Assembly (NCBI RefSeq): GCF_029910235.1
Contig: NZ_CP112874.1
Coordinates: 4,764,501 to 4,828,500, forward strand
Source: Pseudanabaena galeata CCNP1313
GTDB lineage: Bacteria > Cyanobacteriota > Cyanobacteriia > Pseudanabaenales > Pseudanabaenaceae
DNA length: 64,000 nt
Reading direction: 5' to 3'
Shown: positions 1 through 7,943 of the stretch, one piece after another
Layout of the letters: each line of letters starts with the position of its first letter
Position numbering within the stretch: the first letter of the stretch is position 1
Program-made: the position numbers and the translations under genes
Notes under the pieces: model-generated
What the model was told of the DNA's origin: nothing
Databases searched by the model: none
What the model saw: the letters and a program-made list of their open reading frames with translations, nothing else

Positions 1-972
1 AAACAAGTCTTATATGTTGGTCAGCAAGCAGGGGATAGCCTTAGCATGAGGCTTGGTGCTGATTTAACTAACGATCCGCAATTAGTTGCACCCAATTTTG
101 CCGCTGTACATTTACAGTCAACACTTTTACTTGAACGCTATTGGGACAAGATGAAAGGCTTGGAAACCCAATTTTTGCGGACTCCTTTTTTTAAAGAAGT
201 CTATGGTCAAGAGCTTGGTATCTTACCAGGAATGGACTCGGCACTAGGTTTAAGCTTTTTGCGCGAACGTGATGCAGAAGGTAAGTATGACGTAATTATT
301 TACGATGGTGTTGGCGATCTCGAAACATTGAGAATGCTAGGAATGCCAGAGATTTTAGGCTGGTATCTACGCCGCTTTAAACAAGTACTAACAGGTTCAG
401 CGATCGGGCAAGCAATTTCGCCATTTGTCGAGCCAATTTTAAGGAGTATTCTCCAAGTCTCTAGCACCGATGATATTTCGCAACAAGCAGGAGAAATGTC
501 ATCGGTATTAACTCGCGGTCAAAAAGCAGTGAACGATCCTAGTCGTGTGGCGGCATATCTAGTCACCACTGGCGATCCCTATGCGATCGCCACAGCAAAG
601 TATTTATGGGGTAGCGCTCAGCAAATTGGTTTGACCGTTGGTGGGGTAATGGCTAGGGAGCAAATTAATGATGCAGATTTTGAGCCGCTAGCAGTATGTC
701 AAATCCCCGATCAGGTGACAGAATTAACAATCCCAGATCGTCTTGCTAGTCTTGCCCCAAAACCCATTGAAATTAATGCAGTAACCAAGCAAGTCAAGTT
801 ATTTTTGCCAACATTTAATAAAAAACAAGTCAAACTAATTCAGCTAGGTCCAGAAGTCACCATCGAAGCAGGCGATCAACGCCGCAATATTTTCTTGCCA
901 ACTGAGCTAGCTGGCAAACAAGCCACTGGCGCAAAGTTTCAAGATTCTTATTTAATTATTTCATTTGGCTAA
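1..972 (+). CDS. ArsA/Get3-family ATPase, 5'-truncated by window
   Basis: The reading frame is open from base 1, so the true start and the P-loop lie upstream of the window. What remains (about 323 residues) resembles the ArsA/Get3 anion-transporting or tail-anchor ATPase fold: VLYVGQQAGDSLS follows the position of the Walker A strand, a DVIIYDGVGDLETLRML segment looks like the switch/Walker B region, and VTTGDPYAIATAKYLW fits the later nucleotide-binding strand. Cyanobacteria carry such Get3/ArsA-fold proteins with a C-terminal beta-rich domain, matching the ERxxIFLP-like tail here. It ends 11 bp before the next gene and probably shares its transcript. The exact role is not known. Confidence 0.75.
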   Translation, partial: KQVLYVGQQAGDSLSMRLGADLTNDPQLVAPNFAAVHLQSTLLLERYWDKMKGLETQFLRTPFFKEVYGQELGILPGMDSALGLSFLRERDAEGKYDVIIYDGVGDLETLRMLGMPEILGWYLRRFKQVLTGSAIGQAISPFVEPILRSILQVSSTDDISQQAGEMSSVLTRGQKAVNDPSRVAAYLVTTGDPYAIATAKYLWGSAQQIGLTVGGVMAREQINDADFEPLAVCQIPDQVTELTIPDRLASLAPKPIEINAVTKQVKLFLPTFNKKQVKLIQLGPEVTIEAGDQRRNIFLPTELAGKQATGAKFQDSYLIISFG

Positions 973-983
973 ATTATTCAGCT

Positions 984-2480
984 ATGCAACTTAGCCCTCG
1001 CTTTAAATTATTTTCTCAGCCGCTCGATCGCTATGCCATCGGTTTAGTAGCAGTGCTCAGTGTGGCGATCGCCATATTATTGTGGGTGGGCGATCGCACA
1101 GCCCCACAGGTGAGAGACTTTAGTTGGCAAGGACAGAAGATAGATGCCACTAATATCTCTTTTGCCCTAACCTTTAGCCGCCCAATGGATCGGGACAGTG
1201 TTGAACAAAATCTTAAGTTTGTACCACCCCTTCTAGGCAAAATCAGTTGGTCATCTCGGCGGATGTCCTATACGCCCCTAGCACCAGCTAGTTATGGTAA
1301 ATCCTATACAGTTAAGCTAGAAAATGCCTACGATCGCTTTGCTCGCGAATCTGGCGAGAAGCAAGCGATCGAGCCTTTTACAGGAAACTTTACAACACCA
1401 AAACCTTATTTGGCTTATATCGGATCGCAAGGAGAAGATCGGGGTCGCCTTGTACTTTACAATGTGCTACAAAAGGAGAAGCGCGTTTTAACACCTGCAA
1501 ATCTAACAGTTCTAGATTTTCGGATTTATGCTGATCGCCAAAAGATTCTATTTGGAGCGATCGAAGCGGCGGGGCAAAGCCTACTTGACCAAAAAATCTA
1601 TACGGTAACGACAGGGCTTGATCGTGAAGATCGGCTCACGTCCAATCCACCAGATATAAAACTTATACTTGGCAGTGATGACTATCAAAACTTTAAATTC
1701 GATCTCTCGCCCGATGGCAAAAACATCTTGGTACAGCGTCTCAGTCGTCAGCAAGTCGGACGCTATGGACTCTGGCTCATTAAAGAAAATGAACCAGCCA
1801 GATCACTTGATAACCAACCAGGGGGCGATTTTATGTTTACGCCCGACAGCGCATCGGTGGCGATCGCTCAAGGCGAAGGAGTTGCGATTTTGCCCCTTGA
1901 GCCGCAAGCCCCACCGTTGGACTTTCTGCCAAGATTTGGCACGGTTTTAAACTTTGGTCGAAGCGGCACAAAGGCTGCCACAATTAAATTTAATAAAGAC
2001 TATACGCGATCGCTCTATTTGGTAAATAACCAAGGATTACAGAAAGAACTTACGAAAATTAATGGGTCTATTCTTAGCGCTCAGTTTGATCCACAGGAGA
2101 TGACCATTTATTGCTTGTTAACTGACTTAGAACAGGACACAGCCAAAAATATCTTTCGCGAGAAGCCATATCTCGCGGCGATCGATTTAGAGTCGGCTCA
2201 ATTACGAAGAATTTTAGAGCTTCCCCCACAAAGAGAAGTTCAATTCAATATTTCTCCTGATGGTCAGTCAATTCTCTTAAATTCGGCAATTCCCAGCAGC
2301 AACGAAGCCTCAAATTCTCCACCTATTTCAGAAGACTCTGCTCAAGCATCTAGAAATTCTCAAACTCCCCAATTACCAACCCAATTAATTATGTTGCCGA
2401 TTAATAATACTCAAGGTTCAAAACCTCTACAACCTGAAGTATTACCAATGTTCGGCACAGTTCCACGCTGGTTACCATAA
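984..2480 (+). CDS. Membrane-anchored Ig-like / beta-propeller protein
   Basis: 498 residues. One N-terminal transmembrane helix (about residues 19-35) anchors it, leaving a large extracytoplasmic part. Residues about 38-140 look like an SbsA-type bacterial Ig-like domain (TNISFALTFSRPMDRDSV, then YGKSYTVKL). The rest has TolB/WD40-like propeller repeats such as FDLSPDGKNILVQ, FMFTPDSASVAIA and FNISPDGQSILLN. It follows the ArsA-like gene by 11 bp, so the two are probably co-transcribed. It has no catalytic motif; a scaffold or envelope-sensing role is inference. Confidence 0.65.
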   Translation: MQLSPRFKLFSQPLDRYAIGLVAVLSVAIAILLWVGDRTAPQVRDFSWQGQKIDATNISFALTFSRPMDRDSVEQNLKFVPPLLGKISWSSRRMSYTPLAPASYGKSYTVKLENAYDRFARESGEKQAIEPFTGNFTTPKPYLAYIGSQGEDRGRLVLYNVLQKEKRVLTPANLTVLDFRIYADRQKILFGAIEAAGQSLLDQKIYTVTTGLDREDRLTSNPPDIKLILGSDDYQNFKFDLSPDGKNILVQRLSRQQVGRYGLWLIKENEPARSLDNQPGGDFMFTPDSASVAIAQGEGVAILPLEPQAPPLDFLPRFGTVLNFGRSGTKAATIKFNKDYTRSLYLVNNQGLQKELTKINGSILSAQFDPQEMTIYCLLTDLEQDTAKNIFREKPYLAAIDLESAQLRRILELPPQREVQFNISPDGQSILLNSAIPSSNEASNSPPISEDSAQASRNSQTPQLPTQLIMLPINNTQGSKPLQPEVLPMFGTVPRWLP

Positions 2481-2528
2481 TACATAATAGATTGTGACCC
2501 GAAGGGTCACAATCTATTATGTATTATG
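2476..2528. terminator. Perfect 25-bp hairpin after the propeller gene
   Basis: Two 25-base arms (2476-2500 and 2504-2528) are exact reverse complements around a GAA loop. The left arm overlaps the stop codon of the upstream gene. The stem is AT-rich outside and closes on GACCC-GAA-GGGTC. It probably ends transcription, though it lacks a long T tract. Confidence 0.6.
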
Positions 2529-2594
2529 CTTAAGCGCAAAGCGCTGTAAAACATTTCAAGGTTAGAATAGAAGCAGTTCTACGGAGGTAAATAT

Positions 2595-3158
2595 ATGCCA
2601 ACGACATCAGTACTTAAGCGCCTCTTCACCGTCAAAGAATATTATCAGATGGCTGCATCTGGTGTAATTGCTCATGATGAGCGCGTAGAACTAATTAGAG
2701 GAGAAATAATTAAAATGTCACCAATTGGAAGAAGACATGCAGCTTGTGTAGATCGTTGCAATTATGCATTTGCGGCAAAACTTACAGGTAAGGTTGTAAT
2801 TCGGATTCAGAATCCCTTGTCTTTGGATAATAATTCTGAGCCTGAGCCTGATGTAATGTTACTGAAATATCAAGATGACTTCTATGAATCAGGGCATCCA
2901 CAACCTAGTGATGTCTTGCTATTAATCGAGGTTGCGGATAGTACCATCGATAGTGATCGCGAGTTAAAAATTCCTCTCTATGCTGAAGATGGAATTACGG
3001 AAGCTTGGTTAGTTGATATTAATAGTGCTTGCATAGAAGTTTATCGATATCCAACTGCGAATGGTTACCAAGAAACCTTCAAAGTTGATCGCGGACAAAA
3101 TCTATCTATTCTTGCTTTTCCTGATGTAAGTATTACTGTCGATGAAATTTTGGGATAG
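2595..3158 (+). CDS. Uma2 family (DUF820) putative endonuclease
   Basis: 187 residues, the usual Uma2 length. The family has a PD-(D/E)XK-like nuclease fold and is hugely amplified in cyanobacteria; its biological role is unclear. Diagnostic pieces are ERVELIRGEIIKMSPIG near the N-terminus, EPEPDVMLL, LLIEVADSTIDSDRELKIPLYAE and ITEAWLVDI, where the acidic and E-V residues would form the metal site. A strong Shine-Dalgarno (GGAGG) lies 8 bases before the ATG. Its 3' end overlaps the next gene by 17 bp, suggesting coupled translation. Confidence 0.85.
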   Translation: MPTTSVLKRLFTVKEYYQMAASGVIAHDERVELIRGEIIKMSPIGRRHAACVDRCNYAFAAKLTGKVVIRIQNPLSLDNNSEPEPDVMLLKYQDDFYESGHPQPSDVLLLIEVADSTIDSDRELKIPLYAEDGITEAWLVDINSACIEVYRYPTANGYQETFKVDRGQNLSILAFPDVSITVDEILG

Positions 3159-4302
3159 AGAAGTTAGTGGTAAGACGGTCGTTGTGACAGGTATTGGTAT
3201 GATGACAGCGATCGCCGATGATCGCGAACATACTTGGGAAAGGCTGCTAGCCAGTAAATCAGGAATTAAGTTTGACCATCAATTACAACTTCCTATTGCA
3301 AGGATTCATTCTTTAGAAGATACGCATTTGTCACGATCGCAATATTTATTAGACAAAGCGACCTTAGAAGCGATCGCTGATGCAAATCTAGACATTCCAT
3401 TACCTAACTGCGGAGTTGTCATTGGTTCTAGTCGTAGTAATCAAAGAGAATTAGAACTACTTCTAGATAGCCCTGAAAAACTTCTAAGTGAGAACCAATG
3501 GTGGCGAAGCCAGCCAGCAAATTTATCTGCTCAAATTGCGAATTTATTACAAACTCAAGCCCCAGTATTTGCACCGACGGCAGCATGTGCCACCGCAAAC
3601 TGGGCGATTGCTCAAGCTTGTGAATTAATCCGTTCTGGGCAATGTGAGTTAGCGATCGCTGGTGCAACTGATGCAGCTATTACACCCCTCACAATTGCAG
3701 GATTTCAAAAAATTAATGTATTAGCTAAATCTGGCGTATATCCATTCAGTCAAGAACGTGAAGGTTTTGCATTAGGAGAAGGTTCGGCAGTTTTAGTATT
3801 GGAATCTTTGGAGACAGCTAAACACCGTGGCGCAAATATTTATGGCAAAATTCTAGGCTGGGGAATTACTAATGATGCTTATCATGCCACTAGTCCTAAT
3901 CCAGATAATCATATGGCAGCGATCGCCCTCAAAGATTGTCTGCGACGATCGCAAATTACGGCGGTTCAGGTTGGTTATATTAATGTGCATGGTACGGCTA
4001 CTCAATTAAATGATGCTCGTGAAGCGCAACTAATCCAACAATTTTTTCCGAATATCGCCATTAGTGCCACCAAAGGAGCGACGGGGCATACGCTAGGCGC
4101 GACAGGGCTGATCGAAGCAGCATTTTGTTTGTTGGCTTTACGAGATCGCCTTTTGCCACCTTGTGTAGGAATGCAAACTCCTGCCTTTGATTTACGGATT
4201 ATTCACCAAGCTGAGCGATCGCCAGATCTTCAATATGCTCTTAACTTTAGTTTTGGCTTTGGCGGGCAAAACGCGATCGTTGCCTTCGGTCAAGAATTAT
4301 AG
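3142..4302 (+). CDS. Beta-ketoacyl-ACP synthase family protein (FabF-like)
   Basis: 386 residues with a complete Cys-His-His thiolase-fold triad: Cys149 in PTAACATANW, His283 in NVHGTATQLND and His316 in TKGATGHTLGATG. The C-terminal SFGFGGQNAIVAF motif also fits condensing enzymes. It should join malonyl-ACP to an acyl primer. The sequence is shorter and more divergent than housekeeping FabF (about 415 residues), so it is probably a second, specialised synthase. The ATG at 3142 is inside the Uma2 gene; starting later would cut into the conserved VVVTGIG strand. Confidence 0.8.
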   Translation: MKFWDREVSGKTVVVTGIGMMTAIADDREHTWERLLASKSGIKFDHQLQLPIARIHSLEDTHLSRSQYLLDKATLEAIADANLDIPLPNCGVVIGSSRSNQRELELLLDSPEKLLSENQWWRSQPANLSAQIANLLQTQAPVFAPTAACATANWAIAQACELIRSGQCELAIAGATDAAITPLTIAGFQKINVLAKSGVYPFSQEREGFALGEGSAVLVLESLETAKHRGANIYGKILGWGITNDAYHATSPNPDNHMAAIALKDCLRRSQITAVQVGYINVHGTATQLNDAREAQLIQQFFPNIAISATKGATGHTLGATGLIEAAFCLLALRDRLLPPCVGMQTPAFDLRIIHQAERSPDLQYALNFSFGFGGQNAIVAFGQEL

Positions 4303-4413
4303 CAACGTAAGTTTTGCTTAGGACATAAAACCAAAAAGATGAGTGGCGGCGCTTCGCGCCGCCACTCATCTTTTTGGTTTTGATTTGTCCTATTTATCTC
4401 TTGCGTTGCTATA
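4298..4413. repeat. Palindromic repeat, constant-loop family (copy 1)
   Basis: The core is a perfect 26-bp stem (4327-4352 and 4356-4381) around TTC. Its tip is GGCGGCGC-TTC-GCGCCGCC and its base is AAAACC/GGTTTT. Outer arms TATAGCAACG and CGTTGCTATA add a second level of symmetry. The left flank GTAAGTTTTGCTTA recurs at 60328. The left arm begins in the stop codon of the ketoacyl synthase gene, so it may also act as its terminator. Confidence 0.8.
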
Positions 4414-4442
4414 TCAAGGTGATGCTCTGCATCACCTTGATA
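4412..4442. repeat. 14-bp perfect hairpin before bioY
   Basis: Arms 4412-4425 and 4429-4442 are exact complements around TCT. It abuts the preceding palindromic element and lies 60 bases ahead of the likely bioY start. It could be a terminator or part of the leader; there is no T tract. Confidence 0.5.
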
Positions 4443-4502
4443 ATTCTTGACCAAAATTCATGTACGATTCTATACTGCATCTATTTTCTGACTGAGACGC
4501 TT

Positions 4503-5072
4503 GTGCCAAAACCGTTACAGCTAATGTGGGCTTTGTCTGGACTTTTGCTAACAATAGCTAGCACGTTCATTCAACCCTCCCTGCTCTTGCCATCCCTCAC
4601 TGGGCAGGGAAATAATATAGCGATCGAATCGATCAGCGTCACTATGCAAATTGGTGCAGTCCTGATTACAGGTTGTCTCGGTGGACGCTACGCTGCATTA
4701 TTATCACAAATCACATACATTACGCTAGGCTTAAGCGGATTTGGCGTATTTTATCAAGGTGGTGGATTAAGTTACCTCAAATCTCCTGCTTTTGGATATC
4801 TGCTGGGATTTGTGGTGGGCGGATGGCTTTGCGGATTTCTTGCTTTTTTGAGACCACCAAGTTTAGGGCAAATGGCAATTAGTTGTTTTGGTGGATTATT
4901 GGCAATTCATTTGGTCGGCATCATCTATTTAGTTGCAATTCAATTACCTAACTTTAGTGCCATCCAAACTTCATTTTGGCAATATTCTGTCCAAGTTTTG
5001 TCGGGTCAATTTTTAGTCGTGTGTGCCACTATTGTCATTGCGACTATTTCCAGAAAATTATTATTTTATTAA
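4503..5072 (+). CDS. bioY: Biotin transporter substrate-binding protein BioY
   Basis: 189 residues from a GTG at 4503 (VPKPLQLMWALSGLL), the normal BioY length. The frame is open upstream to 4374, but that stretch runs through hairpins and has no BioY similarity, so it is left out; ATG 4524 is another option. BioY is the membrane S-component that binds biotin, working alone or with an ECF ATPase module. Evidence is about six hydrophobic segments and the typical ISVTMQIGAVLITGCLGGR...TYITLGLSGFGVF...FGYLLGFVVGGWLCG pattern. No other ECF or biotin gene is next to it. Confidence 0.85.
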   Translation: MPKPLQLMWALSGLLLTIASTFIQPSLLLPSLTGQGNNIAIESISVTMQIGAVLITGCLGGRYAALLSQITYITLGLSGFGVFYQGGGLSYLKSPAFGYLLGFVVGGWLCGFLAFLRPPSLGQMAISCFGGLLAIHLVGIIYLVAIQLPNFSAIQTSFWQYSVQVLSGQFLVVCATIVIATISRKLLFY

Positions 5073-5087
5073 ACGCAGAGCTAAAAC

Positions 5088-5206
5088 AACGTGAGTTCGA
5101 TATAGCCATTTGCGGCGTGCTTCGCACGCCGCAAATGGCGAAAAATGGTAAGAATCGCTTAGCGATTCTTACCATTTTTCGCTTTCGTCGAACTGACGTT
5201 AAATTA
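5088..5206. repeat. 119-bp structured repeat, copy 1
   Basis: Identical over 119 bp to 6051-6169. It contains nested inverted repeats: outer arms AGTTCGA / TCGAACT, a first hairpin with GCGGCGTGC-TTC-GCACGCCGC, and a second hairpin with ATGGTAAGAATCGC-TTA-GCGATTCTTACCAT. It sits between bioY and the STAS gene. Confidence 0.9.
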
Positions 5207-5224
5207 TCCCCAACTCATGTTAAA

Positions 5225-5259
5225 ACAGTAAAAGCCTCGCTGCGCGAGGCTTTTACTGT
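5225..5259. terminator. Hairpin terminator between bioY and STAS gene
   Basis: Perfect 16-bp arms (5225-5240, 5244-5259) around TGC with GCCTCGC/GCGAGGC at the tip. A T run follows on either strand (CTTTTACTG). It lies just beyond the stop of the minus-strand STAS gene and can serve both convergent transcripts. Confidence 0.65.
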
Positions 5260-5278
5260 AAGATTTTGTGTTTTGTTA

Positions 5279-5704
5279 TTAGGCAGCTAGTAGATATTCT
5301 GCGCCTTGTCCTTGCTTATCAAATTGATTGATAAATTTGTCTACGCTAGGGAAAACAGCAAATAATTGATCAATTCTTGTGATTTCAAATACAAGGCTTA
5401 CAGAAGGCTGCTGAGAGCAAAGTAACAAGTTGCTCTTTTGAGATTGCATTAGTCTCAAACATGCTAATAGCTTTTGTAAACCTTGACTATCGATAAATTC
5501 TACGTTTTCCATATCAACAATCAAGACGGGAACTTCTTTGTTGTTCATCATCACATTAGCTGAAACCCAAGACTCAACTTTACTGAACAGTTCAGATCCT
5601 GCGAAGCTATCGAACTTGCTATTAGTCAGTTTAATGGTAAAGGCAGTCTCGCTGTTTAAACCTTGGCGGAAGGATAGTTGATTCATCTTAGTAATTGTAT
5701 CCAT
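5279..5704 (-). CDS. STAS-domain protein (anti-sigma antagonist type)
   Basis: 141 residues, essentially a single STAS domain. The motif VLIVDMENVEFIDSQGLQKLLACL contains the Ser that is phosphorylated in SpoIIAA-like antagonists (FIDSQGL). Such proteins control a sigma factor or other partner through a kinase/phosphatase switch, and the partner is not encoded next to it. A good Shine-Dalgarno (AGGAAG) precedes the ATG. The N-terminal ~25 residues are longer than in a minimal STAS protein. Confidence 0.8.
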   Translation of the reverse strand: MDTITKMNQLSFRQGLNSETAFTIKLTNSKFDSFAGSELFSKVESWVSANVMMNNKEVPVLIVDMENVEFIDSQGLQKLLACLRLMQSQKSNLLLCSQQPSVSLVFEITRIDQLFAVFPSVDKFINQFDKQGQGAEYLLAA

Positions 5705-6050
5705 TGTTCTTCCTTTTCGCTTCTTTGAGAGAGTAATAGTCTGATTTCTAGGGCTTAGCGTTTGATAGAGAAGTAAATTGAGATGCTTGACGGTGCAAAC
5801 TTCTTTCTTTCTTCTTGGTACAATTATTCACTCATTTATAGCTTTTAAAACCATTAATAGATATACAAAGGTTAGTAAAAAGAAGTTAAAAAGTTATATG
5901 AAAGTTATTTTTCTCAGTTAGCTATAAATTTGATAAAAAACATGTAGCTTCATATACCAAAACAAGGATGTAATCCTTTGGGAGTACCTCTCATGCCAAT
6001 TCACGAAAGTTTTGTGGATTAAAAATCTAACTCTGTAAGGTTTTTAAATT
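5705..6050. other. AT-rich intergenic region upstream of the STAS gene
   Basis: About 345 bp with no plausible gene. It should hold the STAS promoter and a long leader. No riboswitch or ncRNA signature was recognised. Confidence 0.5.
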
Positions 6051-6169
6051 AACGTGAGTTCGATATAGCCATTTGCGGCGTGCTTCGCACGCCGCAAATG
6101 GCGAAAAATGGTAAGAATCGCTTAGCGATTCTTACCATTTTTCGCTTTCGTCGAACTGACGTTAAATTA
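6051..6169. repeat. 119-bp structured repeat, copy 2
   Basis: Exact duplicate of 5088-5206 in the same orientation. Its right end overlaps the last three bases of rimO, so it provides the stop codon (TAA read from the minus strand) and the 3' hairpins of that gene. Confidence 0.9.
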
Positions 6170-7504
6170 GACGATTTCACCAAATAGGTCATAATGATCG
6201 GCGGCGGTGATTTTGACGGAAAACATGGAGCCGAGAGTTGCTTTGCCAATTGGATCGCGGACATAGACAACACCATCCACATCAGGGGCAAATCTTGCCG
6301 ATCGCCCAATGAGTTCACCTGTATCAGGATTTTCCTGCTCGATCAACACATCCACGGTTTTACCAATTTCTAACTGGTTATTCTTGAAAGAAATTTCCTG
6401 TTGAGCAGCCATAATGCGATCGCGGCGGTCTTGTTTGACTTCTTCAGGTAATTGGTTGGGCAAATCAAAAGCTGGTGTACCCTCCTCAGCAGAGAAAGTA
6501 AATACACCAACATGATCGAATTCATGGCGCTTCACAAATTCCAATAAATGCTCAAACTGTTCCTCGGTTTCATCGGGGAAGCCAACGATAAAAGTTGTGC
6601 GAGTAACCGCATTAGGAAGTGCTGCTTTGAGTTGCTCCATGATCTTGTCATTGATCCGCCCTTGCCAAGGACGATTCATCGCTCTTAACACATCGGGATG
6701 CGAATGCTGTAATGGCAAATCTAAATAAGGAACCACGTTAGGCGTGGACTTCATCGCGTTGATTACCTTTGGAGTCAAGCCTGTGGGATAGGCGTAATGC
6801 ATTCTGATCCAAGGCACATCGACTTGCCCAAGAGCGGTTAAGAGTTCGGCAAGGCGCGGCTGACCGTAAATATCTAACCCATAATTAGTAGTAATTTGGG
6901 AAATCAAGATAATTTCTTTGACTCCTTCACTCGCAAGGCGATCGCATTCCGTCACAATCGACTCAATTGTGCGCGATCGCTGATCCCCACGCAAGTGCGG
7001 AATAATGCAAAATGCACAACGATAATCGCAGCCTTCAGCCACGCGCACATAGGCTACTGCTTCGTTGGTAGTGCGATAGCGTGGCACAGTATCATCGGCA
7101 ATATAGGTAGGAACTTGGGTAACTTCTTTAACCCGTTCGCCTTTCTCGGCACGTTCGATCACATCGACAATCTTTTGATAATCGCCAGTACCAACTAGGG
7201 CGACAGCTTCGGGAATTTCATCTAGAAGTTCTTGCTGGAAATGTTGCGCCATGCAGCCAGCAATGACGATGCGTTTGCCCATATCGGCAAGTTCAACCAA
7301 TGTTCGCACGGATTCGCGGCGAGCATCTTCGATAAAGCTACAGGTGTTGACGATTACATAATCGGCAAGCTCTTCATTGCTATCAACTTGATACCCTGCT
7401 TGTACTAACAGGCCCAGCATATGTTCCGTATCGACGCGGTTCTTTTCACAACCCAAGTGAGAGAAAGCGATCGTGGGTTTGACGGTTTGAACCAGATTGA
7501 CCAT
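6167..7504 (-). CDS. rimO: Ribosomal protein S12 methylthiotransferase RimO
   Basis: 445 residues. RimO is a radical-SAM enzyme that adds a methylthio group to an Asp of ribosomal protein S12. An N-terminal UPF0004 domain ([33 protein letters not shown]) gives three cluster cysteines. The radical-SAM domain carries [20 protein letters not shown] with the CxxxCxxC motif, and a TRAM domain ends the protein. [10 protein letters not shown] favours RimO over MiaB. ATG 7504 is chosen because it directly precedes conserved sequence; an in-frame GTG at 7546 is possible. Confidence 0.92.
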   Translation of the reverse strand: MVNLVQTVKPTIAFSHLGCEKNRVDTEHMLGLLVQAGYQVDSNEELADYVIVNTCSFIEDARRESVRTLVELADMGKRIVIAGCMAQHFQQELLDEIPEAVALVGTGDYQKIVDVIERAEKGERVKEVTQVPTYIADDTVPRYRTTNEAVAYVRVAEGCDYRCAFCIIPHLRGDQRSRTIESIVTECDRLASEGVKEIILISQITTNYGLDIYGQPRLAELLTALGQVDVPWIRMHYAYPTGLTPKVINAMKSTPNVVPYLDLPLQHSHPDVLRAMNRPWQGRINDKIMEQLKAALPNAVTRTTFIVGFPDETEEQFEHLLEFVKRHEFDHVGVFTFSAEEGTPAFDLPNQLPEEVKQDRRDRIMAAQQEISFKNNQLEIGKTVDVLIEQENPDTGELIGRSARFAPDVDGVVYVRDPIGKATLGSMFSVKITAADHYDLFGEIV

Positions 7505-7659
7505 ATTTCTATTAACGCAATTATTGGCGCACAAAATTTCAGACACTCTAGCTTAACAAAACTTAAGCACCATGCGATCGCTATGATTGAAACTCCAGTA
7601 ATTCTCATTATATAGCTGTCGCCATTCTTGTTAAAGCGCTTTGCGCTCAAACCCAAACC

Positions 7660-7708
7660 AAGAAAAAAATTGAAAGCGTTGCGAAGCAACGCTTTCAATT
7701 TTTTTCTT
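7660..7708. repeat. Palindrome with conserved flanks, variable stem (type 2, copy 1)
   Basis: Perfect 23-bp stem around GAA. Flanks GCTCAAACCCAAACCAAG on the left and TCGTTTGATCG on the right are shared with the palindrome at 27807, whose stem sequence is quite different. It lies upstream of rimO. Confidence 0.75.
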
Positions 7709-7742
7709 GTGGCTCGTTTGATCGGCAATTGCTGTAAGACAT

Positions 7743-7797
7743 AAAACCCAAATAGTGTGAGGCGGCGCGAAGCGCCGCCTCACACTATTTGGGTTTT
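7743..7797. repeat. Palindromic repeat, constant-loop family (copy 2)
   Basis: Perfect 26-bp stem (7743-7768, 7772-7797) with the GGCGGCGC-GAA-GCGCCGCC tip and AAAACCCAA/TTGGGTTTT base. The flank GACAT on the left and TTGTCCT on the right match copy 1. Confidence 0.85.
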
Positions 7798-7871
7798 GAG
7801 TTGTCCTGATACAGGTGTCTATAGCTATAGAGATCGGTTTTTTGAAAGCTCGCCATTGGCAGGATTTCAAA

Positions 7872-7926
7872 AAACCGATTTTAGTGTTTCCAGCGCCTTT
7901 GGCGCTGGAAACACTAAAATCGGTTT
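7872..7926. terminator. 26-bp perfect hairpin downstream of the PLD gene
   Basis: Arms 7872-7897 and 7901-7926 match exactly, with CCAGCGCC-TTT-GGCGCTGG at the tip. A partly matching segment (ATCGGTTTTTTGAAA, about 7832-7846) just to the left suggests an older, larger palindrome. It lies 17 bp past the PLD stop and probably ends that transcript. The space between rimO and this gene (7505-7943) holds nothing but these hairpins. Confidence 0.65.
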
Positions 7927-7943
7927 CATAATGAGAATTGCTG

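Noticed and set aside
4374-4502. N-terminal extension of BioY
   Set aside because: It would be encoded by two hairpin elements and has no similarity to BioY; the GTG at 4503 gives the usual length.
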